From assembly GCF_002850255.1 (NCBI RefSeq), contig NZ_CP022522.1, positions 1,225,001 through 1,289,000 on the forward strand: a DNA stretch of 64,000 bases, written 5' to 3'. Source of the stretch: Pseudoalteromonas sp. NC201. GTDB lineage: Bacteria > Pseudomonadota > Gammaproteobacteria > Enterobacterales > Alteromonadaceae. The position numbers and the translations under genes are program-made. Below the pieces are notes generated by a model. That model had not been told where the DNA came from, did no database searches, and saw only the letters and a list, made by a program, of their open reading frames with translations. Below, one piece after another: positions 19,868 through 28,550 of the stretch (positions are counted from its first letter, which is position 1; the number at the start of each line of letters is the position of its first letter).

Positions 19868-22255
19868 TTATTCGTTTCTTAGCGCTTTAATGGGATCTTG
19901 CCTTATCACCCTTTGCACAGGTAAATAGCTTGCGATGAGCGCAATCAGCAGCATGATAGGGATTGTCACGATAACAGCGAACCAGCTCACGGAAATAGCA
20001 GTTGTGCTTATCTTTGTCAGTATCCCATATCCGATTGCAACGGTTAATGCACTCACTCCAAGGCCAATCATTACCGGTGTTAGACTCTGCTTGAGCACTT
20101 GTGCTATCAGTTTGTGTGTATGTGCGCCCAACGACAAGTGAATGCCAAGTTCATAGCGACGCATTTGTACACTGTAGTTGAGCACGCCGTAGATCCCGGC
20201 GCCAGCTAGGCTTAAGGTAAGGGCTAATAGGGCGACAGTCAACATTGCTTGCAGCCAAGTTTGTCTTAACCTCTGGGTTAGCATGTCATCTACAGGCTCA
20301 AAAAAAGCAAAGTTTAGACTCGGATGAATAACCTTGAGAGCATGAGTTAATTGGACTTTTGACAGTGCAGAATTCCCTTTGATAATAAAGGATGTGCTAC
20401 CTTCGGTGACAGGCAAGTAATAGCGCTCTAAGGTATAGCCTCGGTTGCCTGTAGGCACGTAAATATCACTTACAACCCCAACCACTTTTCTTGGCACCTC
20501 TCTGTCAGCATAGAGGGTTTGACCGATTGGATTTTCATCTTTGTACAAACGCTTAGCGAGTGAGGCTGAGAGAATTATTTCGTTGTTGTCTGAGCCTGAG
20601 GCCATGATCGGTGTAAACCGGCTTCCTTGCTCAAGTGGTAGTGAAAGCGCAGTGAAACCGTCTTCGTCGTAAAAGGACAAACTGACGATACCGATCAGCG
20701 CAATATTTTGGTCATACAAATAATTTTGCCATCCCATTTGCAAAGGCGAAGCATAACTTGCCGATATCGATGTGATGCTCGCTTGATTGGCTAAAAGCTG
20801 TTTGATTTGTTTGCCAAGTTCAAAGTTATCGATTCCTGTGGCACTGCCATCGATACGGACATAGTACAAATGCTCAGTATCAAACCCTGTGGGATGAGTC
20901 ATTTGCGCGTATGCGGGAACTAATTTGTTGGCCGCTAGAAAGAGTAAAATACTGGCAAAGCATACTTGTAATGCCACCAACACTTGACGAGTACGCTTGG
21001 AAATTTGCGCGCCAGTGCCTTTACCGCTGCTGTGTAGCGCATCTGTCAGGGCATGATAGTTTACTTGTTTGCTGGTAAACCAGGCGATGAGTAGCGCTAT
21101 TATCAGACTCAGTGCACAAGCAACCACTATGGTCGGCCAGTCCAGAGTTAAGCCCTGCATGCGACTAAATAAATAGCTCAAGTCGTTTGCTAACCAAACA
21201 TTCAACCACTCGGCAAGCAATAATCCGAGTATAGTAGCTGCCCCCACTAACAGGACGCTTTCGCAAAACATACTGACAAAAATGTGAGTAGGCTTTGCCC
21301 CCAGTGCCGCTTGAATTGCCATGGTGCGCTGTTTTTGCGCAGCCCTTGAGAGAAATAAATTAACCACATTGGTCAGGGCAATGAGCACCAAAACCGCAGC
21401 TGAGAACAACAAGGTAATGGCGAGCTCATCACTTCGTGCAACTATTTTGTCGCGCAGTGGTGTAAACTGAGCGCCAATTCGCGTGTTAGGCGCTACGTTT
21501 TCACGGGATTGGTAAAGCGTGTTAATCTGTTCGCCCAGCGCATGATTCATCTGCTCAATGTTTACACCCGCTTTCAGTCGAGCGATACCGTTAAACTGGC
21601 TACTGATGTTATTCCAGTGCGAGCTGGTGGTGACAGGCTCCGGAAAGCTACTAAAGCCGCTAACGGGAAAGCCACCAAAGATCTCAGGCACTTCAAACGC
21701 TTCTCCCGTTACTCCGATAATTTGATAGCGTTCACGATCTATGGAGGTGTAGCTACCAACGATATCTGGATCGGCATTAAAGTGCGTTATCCAAGACTGG
21801 TAACTCAGGACTAAAACTTTTTGTTCATCGCTGACGCCTTCGTCTTGCTTTAGCGCGCGACCAAGATGCAGTGGCGTGCCTAACAACTCAAAGAATTCGG
21901 GAGTCACTCGAATAATGTCTACCGTGGGCATATCCTTAATGTCCATAAAACGAGATGATACCAAGTGCATCATCGTCATTTTGTCGATAAATTGCTTATC
22001 TTGATATAGTCGAAACTGGGTGGAGAGCAGTTGGAATCCATATTGGGTTTCTCCATTAATGGTTTCGCTTTGATCGGTCACCCACAGCTTATCTGCATCA
22101 GGGTAGGGGAGCGGTTGCGTGATCAATCTATGGTTGATATTAATCACTACCGTTAGCGCTGCTAAGGTTAATGCTAGGGTGACAAGTACGGTAAGACTAA
22201 ATCCCGGAAGCTTCCTCAGATTTGACAGTGCGAGCTTAAATTCCTCTTTTATCAT
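19868..22255 (-). CDS. MacB/FtsX-type ABC transporter permease
   Basis: This 795-residue inner-membrane protein has a double FtsX architecture. There is an N-terminal helix (about 18-40), a first MacB-type periplasmic domain, a cluster of helices (about 275-435) carrying the FtsX motif VLIALTNVVNLFLSRAAQKQRTMAIQAALGA, a second periplasmic domain, and a last helix cluster (about 680-785) with YGVLNYSVQMRRYELGIHLSLGA. It ends RVIRQDPIKALRNE, the usual tail of the family. Its ATG overlaps the ATPase gene stop by 4 bp. With the ATPase and HlyD-like protein it should form a tripartite efflux pump; substrate unknown. Confidence 0.92.
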   Translation of the reverse strand: MIKEEFKLALSNLRKLPGFSLTVLVTLALTLAALTVVININHRLITQPLPYPDADKLWVTDQSETINGETQYGFQLLSTQFRLYQDKQFIDKMTMMHLVSSRFMDIKDMPTVDIIRVTPEFFELLGTPLHLGRALKQDEGVSDEQKVLVLSYQSWITHFNADPDIVGSYTSIDRERYQIIGVTGEAFEVPEIFGGFPVSGFSSFPEPVTTSSHWNNISSQFNGIARLKAGVNIEQMNHALGEQINTLYQSRENVAPNTRIGAQFTPLRDKIVARSDELAITLLFSAAVLVLIALTNVVNLFLSRAAQKQRTMAIQAALGAKPTHIFVSMFCESVLLVGAATILGLLLAEWLNVWLANDLSYLFSRMQGLTLDWPTIVVACALSLIIALLIAWFTSKQVNYHALTDALHSSGKGTGAQISKRTRQVLVALQVCFASILLFLAANKLVPAYAQMTHPTGFDTEHLYYVRIDGSATGIDNFELGKQIKQLLANQASITSISASYASPLQMGWQNYLYDQNIALIGIVSLSFYDEDGFTALSLPLEQGSRFTPIMASGSDNNEIILSASLAKRLYKDENPIGQTLYADREVPRKVVGVVSDIYVPTGNRGYTLERYYLPVTEGSTSFIIKGNSALSKVQLTHALKVIHPSLNFAFFEPVDDMLTQRLRQTWLQAMLTVALLALTLSLAGAGIYGVLNYSVQMRRYELGIHLSLGAHTHKLIAQVLKQSLTPVMIGLGVSALTVAIGYGILTKISTTAISVSWFAVIVTIPIMLLIALIASYLPVQRVIRQDPIKALRNE

Positions 22256-22959
22256 CCCACCATCTCCAAATTCATTTCATCCACCATCACCCCATCTAAC
22301 AAGAACAGTTTACGTTTTGCCATGTCTGCATACCTAGGGTCGTGGGTAACCATACACATGGTTGTGCCTTGGGCGTTTAGGTCGCTCAGCATTTTCATTA
22401 CCGCATCGCCATTTTTTGAGTCCAAGTTTCCTGTAGGTTCGTCAATAAGCAGAATATCTGGCTGATTGGCGAGCGCACGGGCGATGGCGATACGTTGCTG
22501 CTGTCCGCCTGACAGTTGATTGGGCTTATGCTCTGCTCTGTGGGTCATTTGTACTAATTCCAAGCAAGTCATTACCCGTTCTTTTAACGCAGTACTTGAA
22601 AGTGCGGTGCTACTGTACTTGATAGGTAAGGCGATATTGTCAAAGACGTTCAATTCATCGATGAGGTTAAATGACTGAAACACAAAGCCAATATGTTTAT
22701 TTCTTAGTGTGGCTCTTTGGTTGACGTCAAGGTTACTGACATCGTTACCCGCAATTGTGTAGGTGCCGGTGCTTGGGCTGTCTAATAAACCAAGAATATT
22801 TAGGAGTGTTGATTTGCCGCAGCCCGATGGGCCTGAAATTGACAGATATTCGCCCTGAGTTACATTGAGGTTTACACCACGCAGTGCCAGTGTTTCCATT
22901 CCGCCGAGGACAAACTTTTTAGTGATGTTTTTAAGTTCAATAACGTGTTTATTATTCAT
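22252..22959 (-). CDS. ABC transporter ATP-binding protein (LolD/MacB type)
   Basis: This 235-residue ATPase has Walker A GPSGCGKSTLLNILG (about 40-54), Q loop VFQSFNLID, signature LSGGQQQRIAIARAL, Walker B ILLIDEPTGNLDS and the H-loop MVTHD. It energises the MacB-like permease encoded next, with which it overlaps by 4 bp. It lies 18 bp downstream of the HlyD-like gene, so the order HlyD, ATPase, permease is one operon. Confidence 0.95.
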   Translation of the reverse strand: MNNKHVIELKNITKKFVLGGMETLALRGVNLNVTQGEYLSISGPSGCGKSTLLNILGLLDSPSTGTYTIAGNDVSNLDVNQRATLRNKHIGFVFQSFNLIDELNVFDNIALPIKYSSTALSSTALKERVMTCLELVQMTHRAEHKPNQLSGGQQQRIAIARALANQPDILLIDEPTGNLDSKNGDAVMKMLSDLNAQGTTMCMVTHDPRYADMAKRKLFLLDGVMVDEMNLEMVG

Positions 22960-22977
22960 TGTTCTTCCTTTGGTTTG

Positions 22978-24225
22978 TTATTTGCTCAAAGTCACTATGG
23001 GTGTGTCGGCATAAGATGCCATATCTGACAAAATAAACTGCTGATTTGTCGAAGCGCCACTGAGCAGCTGAATGTGCTGTGACGTTTCTGCGCCATAGTG
23101 TACTTGAATTGCATGGGCTTGTTGTTTTTCTTTATCAACAAGATATAAGGTTGCTTGACTATAAGGCTTTGCACCGACGGGTTTGTCGATGAACAGCGCG
23201 GAACTCAATTTATCGATAGAGACTTTCCCCTCAATGTTTAGCTCGGGACGAGCACTCGTGGGCAGGCTTTTAGGCAGTGTCACCTCAACTTCAATATTGC
23301 CATTTTGTACCATTGGATTAATGCGCGACACTTGGCCTTCAATTAAGTCGTTACGGGTATTGATGCTCACATGCTGAGCCAGCTTTATTTGCTGGGCATA
23401 GGCTTGTGGGATCTGTAATTGCGCATATAAATCAGTGGTGCTGCCAACTAACACCAATTGAGTGCCAAGAGAGACACTTTGTCCAAGTTCCACATGAAGT
23501 TGCTGCAATACTCCTTTGATCCCAGCCCGTACAGTGAGCTTATTCACCCTATCTTGCACCAATAAAAATGCTTCATTACTGGCATCAATATTTGACTGCG
23601 CAAGCTGCAGGTTGGCTTTGTGTAAGGTCTGCAATTGTGATATTCGCTGTTGTTCAATATTAATGCGACGTTTCAGCTGGCGATGGGTAAGTACCGCGCG
23701 TTGGTAGTCGAGTTTAGAAACAACCCCATCTTCAACCAATTCTCCTTGAGCGGTAACCTCCAGCTCGGCACTTTCTAACTCAGATCTCAGAATTTCCAAA
23801 TCTGCCTGATGAGACAGCAGTTCTCGTTGTTGATTGATATCGAGCTGTAGATATTGGTCTTGCGATTGCGCCAAACTGCGTTTGGCATCTTTTAAAGATT
23901 GGGCCAAATTTGCATCTTGTAATCTCATGATGATGCTGTCGGGGTTAACTTGTGCACCTGGGCGCAACACAATTTCTTCAACCGTGGCATTGCTCGCGGC
24001 ACTTATCAAACGCGGCGTTTTCGATTTAAGCTGACCATATCCAGATACACTGACCTCTAAATCCCCTTGCTGGACCTCCGCAATCCATGTTTTTGCCATA
24101 GGCAAAGATGCCTGCGCTGAGGGCTGTATTAGCAGCCATATAATAACTACGGCGAAAATGGTTCCGCCAACAGCCCACAACCAGTTAACCTTGTTGCGCT
24201 TTTTATGTTCGACTTGTATATCCAT
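22978..24225 (-). CDS. HlyD/MacA-type periplasmic adaptor protein
   Basis: This is a 415-residue membrane fusion protein. One N-terminal membrane helix (about 14-34) anchors it. A split lipoyl domain flanks a long coiled-coil hairpin (about 105-230, rich in Gln, Leu and Glu: SLAQSQDQYLQLDINQQREL), followed by beta-barrel segments (VELGQSVSLGTQLVLVGS). It would link the MacB-like permease to an outer-membrane channel, none of which is encoded nearby. It is the first gene of the ABC operon, with the candidate regulatory region at 24226-24300. Confidence 0.92.
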   Translation of the reverse strand: MDIQVEHKKRNKVNWLWAVGGTIFAVVIIWLLIQPSAQASLPMAKTWIAEVQQGDLEVSVSGYGQLKSKTPRLISAASNATVEEIVLRPGAQVNPDSIIMRLQDANLAQSLKDAKRSLAQSQDQYLQLDINQQRELLSHQADLEILRSELESAELEVTAQGELVEDGVVSKLDYQRAVLTHRQLKRRINIEQQRISQLQTLHKANLQLAQSNIDASNEAFLLVQDRVNKLTVRAGIKGVLQQLHVELGQSVSLGTQLVLVGSTTDLYAQLQIPQAYAQQIKLAQHVSINTRNDLIEGQVSRINPMVQNGNIEVEVTLPKSLPTSARPELNIEGKVSIDKLSSALFIDKPVGAKPYSQATLYLVDKEKQQAHAIQVHYGAETSQHIQLLSGASTNQQFILSDMASYADTPIVTLSK

Positions 24226-24269
24226 GTTGATATCTCTGGTGGAATGAAGGTTGTTATTACTCAGTAGAT

Positions 24270-24285
24270 AACAAGTCGCATGCCA
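24270..24285 (-). promoter_or_regulatory. Candidate sigma-54-like promoter of the ABC operon
   Basis: The minus strand reads TGGCATGCGACTTGTT, with the GG element and, ten bases later, GT instead of the consensus GC. It lies 45 bp before the adaptor gene ATG. Support comes mainly from the sigma-54-type activator encoded in the same cluster. An inverted repeat TTGTTAT/ATAACAA (24251-24274) overlaps its downstream end. The imperfect -12 element makes this tentative. Confidence 0.35.
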
Positions 24286-24471
24286 AAACTTAATTTACTG
24301 AAATTATTAGGTTTTTTGTTTTGTCTGTTTGCATGGAAGGAGTGCTTTTTGCGGTTTCGAAAATAAAAATTGTGGTTTTGGGATGAGTTAGTACAGCATT
24401 TTTGTTGAATTTATGTAATTTTTTGTTGCAGTTTGGTTCGTGGTCTGGTTTTATCTAGGTTAGAGTAAAGT

Positions 24472-24492
24472 GTAAGGATAACTAGGAATTAT
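24472..24492 (+). repeat. Left 21-bp inverted repeat (candidate recombination site)
   Basis: The 21-bp sequence starts GTAAGGATAACTAGG and ends AATTAT; its last two bases are the first two of the ATG at 24491. It contains the AGGA ribosome binding site of the CHAT-EamA gene. A perfect inverted copy lies at 26886-26906. The inner part ATAACT/AATTAT is a quasi-palindrome. Confidence 0.85.
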
Positions 24493-26143
24493 GGCAACAA
24501 GAATCCTTATTTTAGCGGCAAATCCCAAAGATACTGATAGCTTAAGATTGGGAGAAGAAGTCGATAAAATAAAAGAAGGCCTGCGAAGATCAAGGTGCTG
24601 GAAAGATTATCAAGTTGAACATTATCATGCACCAACACCGACATCTATTAGGAGGGCTTTGCTAGATTTTGAGCCTGATATAGTGCACTTTTGTGGGCAC
24701 GGAGCGGGTGATATTGGCCTTGCTTTTGAAAAAGAAGATGGAAACTCCCACCTAATTTCAGGCGAAGCGCTATCTGGGTTGTTTAAATTATTCTCCGATA
24801 ACGTGAAGTGTGTAATATTAAACGCCTGTTACTCAGAAGCTCAAGCAAACTCCATCGTTGAACACATAGAGTCCGTTATAGGGATGAAAAAAGAAATAGG
24901 TGATGAAGCTGCCATAGAGTTTGCTGTAGCTATTTACGATGCCTTGGGAGCGGGTAAAAACATTGAATTTGCTTTTGAGCTTGGCTGCGTCGCGTTGCAA
25001 ATGGCAAACATTCCTGAACACTTGACTCCGATTTTAAAAAAAAAAGATGGTAGATCAGCCGGTAACTCTGTTGTAAAAGCTGAAGTTATTGAGCGGAAAA
25101 AAGCCGGTTGTACTCTGAAAAATAATATAGAAAAGAACAAAGAAAGTAGGGCATTCTCGCCCTCTCAGATAAGTGATAACTATATGCTATCTGGGTTTCT
25201 TATTACCCTACTTGCCTCGTTTTTTTGGGGATTGGGTAATACTATAACAAGGTGGTCAATGGCCAAATTACCAAATGCTTCATATGAAATCACTTTCGTG
25301 AAGTATATTTCTGCATCTTGCTTTCTGTTTGCAGTAGGCTTTGCAATTAGAAAAATATCTTCTAATAAAGGCGAGATATTTCCCTCTCTTAAAAGTATTA
25401 ATTTAAATTACTTTTTATTAGCAGCTCTTGCCAAAGGCCTGAGCATGTATTTTTGGCTTCTAGCTGTTACTCAATCTAACGCTAGCCTAGTCGCAGCACT
25501 TGAAAATATGCACGTAGTTTGGACTGCATTAATACTATTTTTATTAATGAAAAATGCCCCAGTAAAAAAATGGATAACAAGTAGCTTAGTCATTACGTTA
25601 GGGGTTGTCATGATCTCTGGTCAAATAAACAATGAATCTGAGATAAATTATTTAGCAATATTATTTGGAGCTTTATCCGGCCTTGGGTTTTCTATCTTTG
25701 GCATCCTATGGACAGAGAAGCATACTCAATCAGAAGAACTATGGGAGCGAACAATAGGAATGGGGTTTCTTTTACTCATTGCTAGTCTGATTGTATTTCC
25801 TATTCATATGTTATTAAGCTATTTTTTGCTTGAAAAATCGTTTGATTTTTTTAATGGTATCGCAGGGCTAGATATCAGTGTGCAAGCAATAAATGGCTTG
25901 ATTGGTATTGGAGTAACTTATTTTTTAATAAATGAATCTCTTTCATACATTAAAAAGGCCAATGTATTATCGAGTCTTTTCCTCGGGTTAGGACTCTCTT
26001 TCGCCGTTCCAATTACCATGGTTAGTGAATGTTTCCTACTGAATGTCGAAGTAAAGACTTATCAGTGGATAGGGCTGTTGCTATTCTTAATTGGTTACTC
26101 TTACATAAGATCCGATTTATTTAGGATTAATAAAAAGACCTAG
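24491..26143 (+). CDS. CHAT-type caspase-like peptidase fused to an EamA/DMT transporter
   Basis: This is a 550-residue two-domain protein. Residues 1-185 resemble a CHAT (caspase-HetF-associated) peptidase: ILILAANPKDTDSLRLGEEV, the His motif IVHFCGHGAG (His70) and the Cys motif VILNACYSEAQA (Cys113), then IGDEAAIEFAVAIYDALGAG. A charged linker (about 186-228) leads to about ten hydrophobic helices (229-545) that match EamA drug/metabolite transporters, with the typical SLVAALENMHVVWTAL and a repeated half. The peptidase would face the cytosol. CHAT peptidases are common in bacterial conflict systems; fusion to an EamA membrane domain is unusual to me. It ends 8 bp from the convergent downstream gene. 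The DNA is AT-rich. The molecular target is unknown. Confidence 0.85.
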   Translation: MATRILILAANPKDTDSLRLGEEVDKIKEGLRRSRCWKDYQVEHYHAPTPTSIRRALLDFEPDIVHFCGHGAGDIGLAFEKEDGNSHLISGEALSGLFKLFSDNVKCVILNACYSEAQANSIVEHIESVIGMKKEIGDEAAIEFAVAIYDALGAGKNIEFAFELGCVALQMANIPEHLTPILKKKDGRSAGNSVVKAEVIERKKAGCTLKNNIEKNKESRAFSPSQISDNYMLSGFLITLLASFFWGLGNTITRWSMAKLPNASYEITFVKYISASCFLFAVGFAIRKISSNKGEIFPSLKSINLNYFLLAALAKGLSMYFWLLAVTQSNASLVAALENMHVVWTALILFLLMKNAPVKKWITSSLVITLGVVMISGQINNESEINYLAILFGALSGLGFSIFGILWTEKHTQSEELWERTIGMGFLLLIASLIVFPIHMLLSYFLLEKSFDFFNGIAGLDISVQAINGLIGIGVTYFLINESLSYIKKANVLSSLFLGLGLSFAVPITMVSECFLLNVEVKTYQWIGLLLFLIGYSYIRSDLFRINKKT

Positions 26144-26151
26144 TTTTAGAG

Positions 26152-26883
26152 TTAATTTTTACTTAATAATGTATTTGCCAAGCTATCGAATAATATTACT
26201 ATCTCTTTTCCGAAAAGCTCAATACCTTCATTAAATCCCAACTCGTTCAGATTTAATGAATGGCAATAGCTTCTTAGCAAAATGGCGTGGTCTTGATGTG
26301 CTGGTTCTATCTCATTTGCATGAGAAGAAAAAAATTCCAAGTCTAGCTCTAAATCATTTTCGATTGAAAACTTTTTTATGAATTTATAGAAATGAGAAAA
26401 CCAACAGTTAGCATAGATTTCATCAGCAAATAAAGCACCTAATGCAACAGCTTTGTCATCTCCACCAATTAAGTTCACAATGCCAAAATTAAAAAAGTTA
26501 TTACAATCTTGGCCCCAGTTGCATTTCTCTTGAGGAGACATATTCATTGAGTCAATGAGGCTGAAAATCATTTTTATATGAGTTACGCCTTTTTGATGTA
26601 AATCGACTAATTCAATATCAGCTCCAAACTCCGACGCCATATGAGGATCTAAAAAGCTGCATAAGAACTTATCATGTCCACAAAAAACTTTTCTCATATT
26701 CGCCAGCGCAGATATAAAGTAAATGTTGTAACCTAACTGCATAGCTAACAGCTTTTTGATGAACCTTGTAGAAGGGGTATGACTCTTCATCAGCTCGAAT
26801 AAATGATGTTGCTCTAATTCTTTTTGTTTCTCAGAGATCTTTTCGTTTATTAACGAGTACTGATGATCATTAGCTCTATTCAT
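26152..26883 (-). CDS. Haem-oxygenase-like / iron-containing redox enzyme family protein
   Basis: This 243-residue, predominantly helical, soluble protein resembles haem-oxygenase-like diiron oxidases. Candidate metal ligands occur in the family order: Glu85 and His96 (SEFGADIELVDLH), Glu155 (FADEIY), then His188, Glu191 or Glu193 and His196 (SSHANEIEPAHQDH). An N-terminal helix with LEQHHLFELMKSH is also typical. It starts 22 bp after the recombinase gene stop, in the same direction, with its ribosome binding site in the right inverted repeat. It is tail-to-tail with the CHAT-EamA gene. Family members oxidise or cleave small molecules. The substrate is unknown, and the haem-oxygenase fold is the part I am surest of. 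Confidence 0.72.
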   Translation of the reverse strand: MNRANDHQYSLINEKISEKQKELEQHHLFELMKSHTPSTRFIKKLLAMQLGYNIYFISALANMRKVFCGHDKFLCSFLDPHMASEFGADIELVDLHQKGVTHIKMIFSLIDSMNMSPQEKCNWGQDCNNFFNFGIVNLIGGDDKAVALGALFADEIYANCWFSHFYKFIKKFSIENDLELDLEFFSSHANEIEPAHQDHAILLRSYCHSLNLNELGFNEGIELFGKEIVILFDSLANTLLSKN

Positions 26884-26885
26884 TG

Positions 26886-26906
26886 ATAATTCCTAGTTAT
26901 CCTTAC
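26886..26906 (-). repeat. Right 21-bp inverted repeat (candidate recombination site)
   Basis: This is a perfect inverted copy of 24472-24492. Its last base is part of the recombinase gene stop codon (26906-26908), and its other end is 2 bp from the start codon of the haem-oxygenase-like gene at 26883. It carries that gene's AGGA ribosome binding site. The two copies enclose exactly the two convergent genes. Confidence 0.85.
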
Positions 26907-27859
26907 TAACTAGCAATTCGTTTCCTTACATTGGCTTTAGTGATCTTCTTTTGCAGAGCGCTGTCGGTAACATGGGTATAAATTTCCGTGGTTGAGATAC
27001 TACTGTGTCCGAGTAATCGTTGAACGAAGCGAATGTCGAGGCCAGATTCAAGTAGTTCACATGCTGCACTGTGCCTAAGCATGTGTGGAGTGACTTTGAG
27101 TTGGGTGTATGCTTGTTGACTAAGTTTTTTGATTAGTTTGCGTAAAAATTGCGTTGATGCAGGCTCCCCGCGGCTATTAATCAGTAAATGATCGCAATGT
27201 GGTGCGCAAATAGCGCGGCTTTCAATATAGTTCTTGAGTAATTTGGCTATTTCTTGGTCTGTGAGATACACAAACCTTTCTCTGGCTCCCTTACCTAAGA
27301 TTTTAATCTTCTTTTCGTTGATATAGATGTCAGTTAAACAAATTCCAGCAAGCTCAGATACTCGGATCCCTGTGCTAATCATAAGTTCTAACGCGATGAG
27401 TGAAGTAAATTCATTTAGCATGCGCTTTTGACTGACGCTATATGTGTTTGATGATTCTACCCATAAGTTTTTACAGTTTTTTCTGGCTTGTTTGAGCAAG
27501 CGTTTCAAGTCTGAGTGTGGTACGTTTCTTGGCAATCTTTTAGGTAGCTTGATGTCTAGCTGAAATTTATGAAAAGGATTAAGCTCGATGAATTCCTCTC
27601 GCTCAAGCCACTGGAACATAGCCCTTACACACGCCATTTTGCGCTTTATTGATGTGTTTGATAGCTCTGCATCAACCAGAAATTGATGGAACTGTGATAA
27701 GTCTACTTTGCTAATATCTTTAATGCTTTTATTTTCATCAAGTGCCTGCATAAACTGCTTTAGGTCAATTTGATATGCTTTCAAGGTGTGATCTGAGAGT
27801 TTACGTTTATCTTTACACAGGGAAATGAACTGTTGAGAAAGTTGGTTTATTGATTGCAC
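26906..27859 (-). CDS. Tyrosine recombinase/integrase (XerC/D-like)
   Basis: This 317-residue recombinase has a SAM-like N-terminal DNA-binding domain (about 1-95) and a C-terminal catalytic domain with all active-site residues: Arg166 (STGIRVSELAG), Lys190 (ILGKGARER), His259 and Arg262 (TPHMLRHSAA), His285 (LLGHSSISTTEIY) and nucleophile Tyr294. It is intact and likely active. It ends at the right inverted repeat and reads on toward the haem-oxygenase-like gene. The location fits a recombinase that acts on those repeats, either inverting the segment or having inserted it. A role in chromosome dimer resolution is unlikely, since housekeeping xer genes sit in other contexts. Confidence 0.93.
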   Translation of the reverse strand: MQSINQLSQQFISLCKDKRKLSDHTLKAYQIDLKQFMQALDENKSIKDISKVDLSQFHQFLVDAELSNTSIKRKMACVRAMFQWLEREEFIELNPFHKFQLDIKLPKRLPRNVPHSDLKRLLKQARKNCKNLWVESSNTYSVSQKRMLNEFTSLIALELMISTGIRVSELAGICLTDIYINEKKIKILGKGARERFVYLTDQEIAKLLKNYIESRAICAPHCDHLLINSRGEPASTQFLRKLIKKLSQQAYTQLKVTPHMLRHSAACELLESGLDIRFVQRLLGHSSISTTEIYTHVTDSALQKKITKANVRKRIAS

Positions 27860-27980
27860 TGCGATAAATCTACTTTTGCTAATACCTAATTTAGTGACCG
27901 TATTAGAACAGATTGTTGATAAAAACTGTATATAATCAATTGATTTAAAGGAATGTAGAATACAAGCGTGTTGTTAAATA

Positions 27981-27997
27981 GGCTCCAAATTGGAGCC
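27981..27997. terminator. Hairpin downstream of the SnoaL-like gene
   Basis: GGCTCCA and TGGAGCC (17-nt palindrome) lie 23 bp beyond the stop of the 28020 gene. On the minus strand it is followed by TATTTAA, a poor T-run. It may end the five-gene operon; the weak tail keeps the call uncertain. Confidence 0.4.
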
Positions 27998-28019
27998 TCG
28001 GTATTATGACAATAATTGT

Positions 28020-28538
28020 TTATTCGTTAATCTGCATTTGTTCAAAGAGCGTATGGTAGTCTTCTAGATGCCAATTTTTAGTGATTTTCTCGCCATCAAC
28101 GTAGTAAACATCGACGGCTCGAAAATCAATCGCTTGACCTGCTCCTTGGTGCACACCAAACTGGCCGCTGAAGTGTCCAAAGAAACGTAATCGTACCGTA
28201 ACAAATGAACCACTGACTAATAAGTGCTCGACTTCTGCTTTCAGGTCTGGCACTGCGCGACGAAATCCTGATGAGGCTTCTAGCACGCCTTTCAAGCCTT
28301 GTTTTCTACCTCTTGGTAATGTCATATCAGTAAATGTGTTACTCAGTGCCTGTCTCGCAAACTTAGTGTCTCCACTGTCCCAAAAAGCAGCGTATTGCAA
28401 GGCGGCATTCGCGGCCGTTTGACATTGTCCTGAGTCACAAATTTGCGTAACTTTCGCCACGGGTAACTCTTCGTTAGATGCTGCTAATGCTGTAGTCACA
28501 CTGACACTTAGCGCTAAAATTAAAGCATGCTTAATCAT
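28020..28538 (-). CDS. Secreted SnoaL/NTF2-like protein
   Basis: This 172-residue protein has a signal peptide (ALILALSVSVTTALA). The mature part is one NTF2-like fold domain of the SnoaL type: AALQYAAFWDSGDTKFARQALSNTF, GLKGVLEASSGFRRAVPDLKAEVEHLLVSGSFVTVRLRFFG and a final NWHLEDYHTLFEQM. SnoaL-like proteins act as cyclases or hydrolases or just bind small ligands, so the reaction is not predictable. It is last in a five-gene operon with an ene-reductase, suggesting a shared catabolic or detoxification role. Confidence 0.8.
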   Translation of the reverse strand: MIKHALILALSVSVTTALAASNEELPVAKVTQICDSGQCQTAANAALQYAAFWDSGDTKFARQALSNTFTDMTLPRGRKQGLKGVLEASSGFRRAVPDLKAEVEHLLVSGSFVTVRLRFFGHFSGQFGVHQGAGQAIDFRAVDVYYVDGEKITKNWHLEDYHTLFEQMQINE

Positions 28539-28550
28539 TACCTTGCACCT

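Noticed and set aside
24472..26906. Integron-type cassette array with attC sites
   Set aside because: The repeats are inverted, not direct, there is no attC-like folding, and the recombinase lacks the extra integron integrase segment as far as I can see.
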